A stretch of DNA of 64,000 nucleotides from Aphelocoma coerulescens (lineage: Eukaryota; Chordata; Aves; Passeriformes; Corvidae): positions 89,822,004 to 89,886,003 of the forward strand of contig NC_091015.1 in the NCBI RefSeq assembly GCF_041296385.1, given 5' to 3'. Of the stretch, positions 63,982 to 64,000 are shown in pieces (position 1 is the stretch's first letter; the number at the start of each line of letters is the position of its first letter). The notes below the pieces were generated by a model, which worked only from the letters and a program-made list of their open reading frames with translations, was not told the origin of the DNA and ran no database searches. The translations under genes were made by a program, and so were the position numbers.

Positions 63982-64000
63982 AAGTGGCTGACTCAAGGAT

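Larger units (their letters stand above)
58836..64000. other. FBXL7 intron 1, unique stretch to window end
   Basis: Non-coding AT-rich DNA with no exon recognised. It holds a perfect 13-bp tandem (61368-61393), a GC-rich patch of unknown origin (61635-61750) and a G-quadruplex motif (63959-63981). ORFs are 93 codons or shorter and unrecognised. Confidence 0.6.

Noticed and set aside
55839..64000. FBXL7 first coding exon within the window
   Set aside because: Minus-strand reading showed no sequence encoding MGANNGKQYGSE followed by a donor. Intron 1 is known to be very long.
1..64000. CRISPR arrays, tRNA or rRNA genes, prokaryotic operons, or an intact provirus
   Set aside because: No regularly spaced repeats, tRNA-like A and B boxes, rRNA text, or gag/pol/env coding sequence were seen. 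The retroviral remains are solo LTRs only.

Overview
This window is nuclear DNA from a bird, most likely a songbird. It is AT-rich, almost free of open reading frames, and carries chicken-repeat-1 (CR1) LINE pieces together with solo LTRs of the kinds common in passerine genomes. There is no bacterial-style gene organisation. Nearly all translatable stretches are chance ORFs or lie inside LTRs and CR1 copies.

Only one protein-coding exon is recognisable. It is a 90-base exon on the minus strand at 55749-55838, with a strong polypyrimidine tract and AG acceptor on one side and a GT donor on the other. Its translation (KGSSSISSDVSSSTD..., ending ...AATSE) matches, from memory, the Ser-rich N-terminal segment of the F-box/LRR protein FBXL7, coding exon 2. 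FBXL7 is the substrate receptor of an SCF ubiquitin ligase. The rest of the window is therefore read as FBXL7 intron: 55839-64000 is part of intron 1 (upstream in gene sense) and 1-55748 is part of intron 2. The F-box and leucine-rich repeats are encoded in later exons outside the window.

Layout from left to right: unique intron (1-6260); a 1343-bp solo LTR of ERVL type on the minus strand with a 5-bp target-site duplication (6266-7608); a degenerate CR1 copy (about 7640-8405, plus); a long unique stretch (8406-23540); an 800-bp CR1 3' end (23541-24340, minus); a short CR1 3' end (26500-26674, plus); a 295-bp solo LTR with a perfect 6-bp duplication (27963-28257, minus); about 18.6 kb of unique intron; a solo LTR with TATA box and poly(A) signal (46855-47422, plus); a CR1 scrap (50297-50372, minus); a 912-bp GC-rich solo ERVL LTR with a 5-bp duplication (52162-53073, plus); FBXL7 exon 2; a CR1 3' end (58550-58835, plus); and unique intron to the end, which closes on a canonical G-quadruplex motif.

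I found no undescribed biological system. The most interesting points are the FBXL7 exon and its unusual polypurine/mirror-repeat acceptor tract, four LTRs whose boundaries can be fixed by their target-site duplications, two of them lying antisense close to the exon, and a few small sequence structures: a Z-DNA/palindrome block, a G4 motif, and a palindromic TCF/LEF-like site next to a solo LTR.
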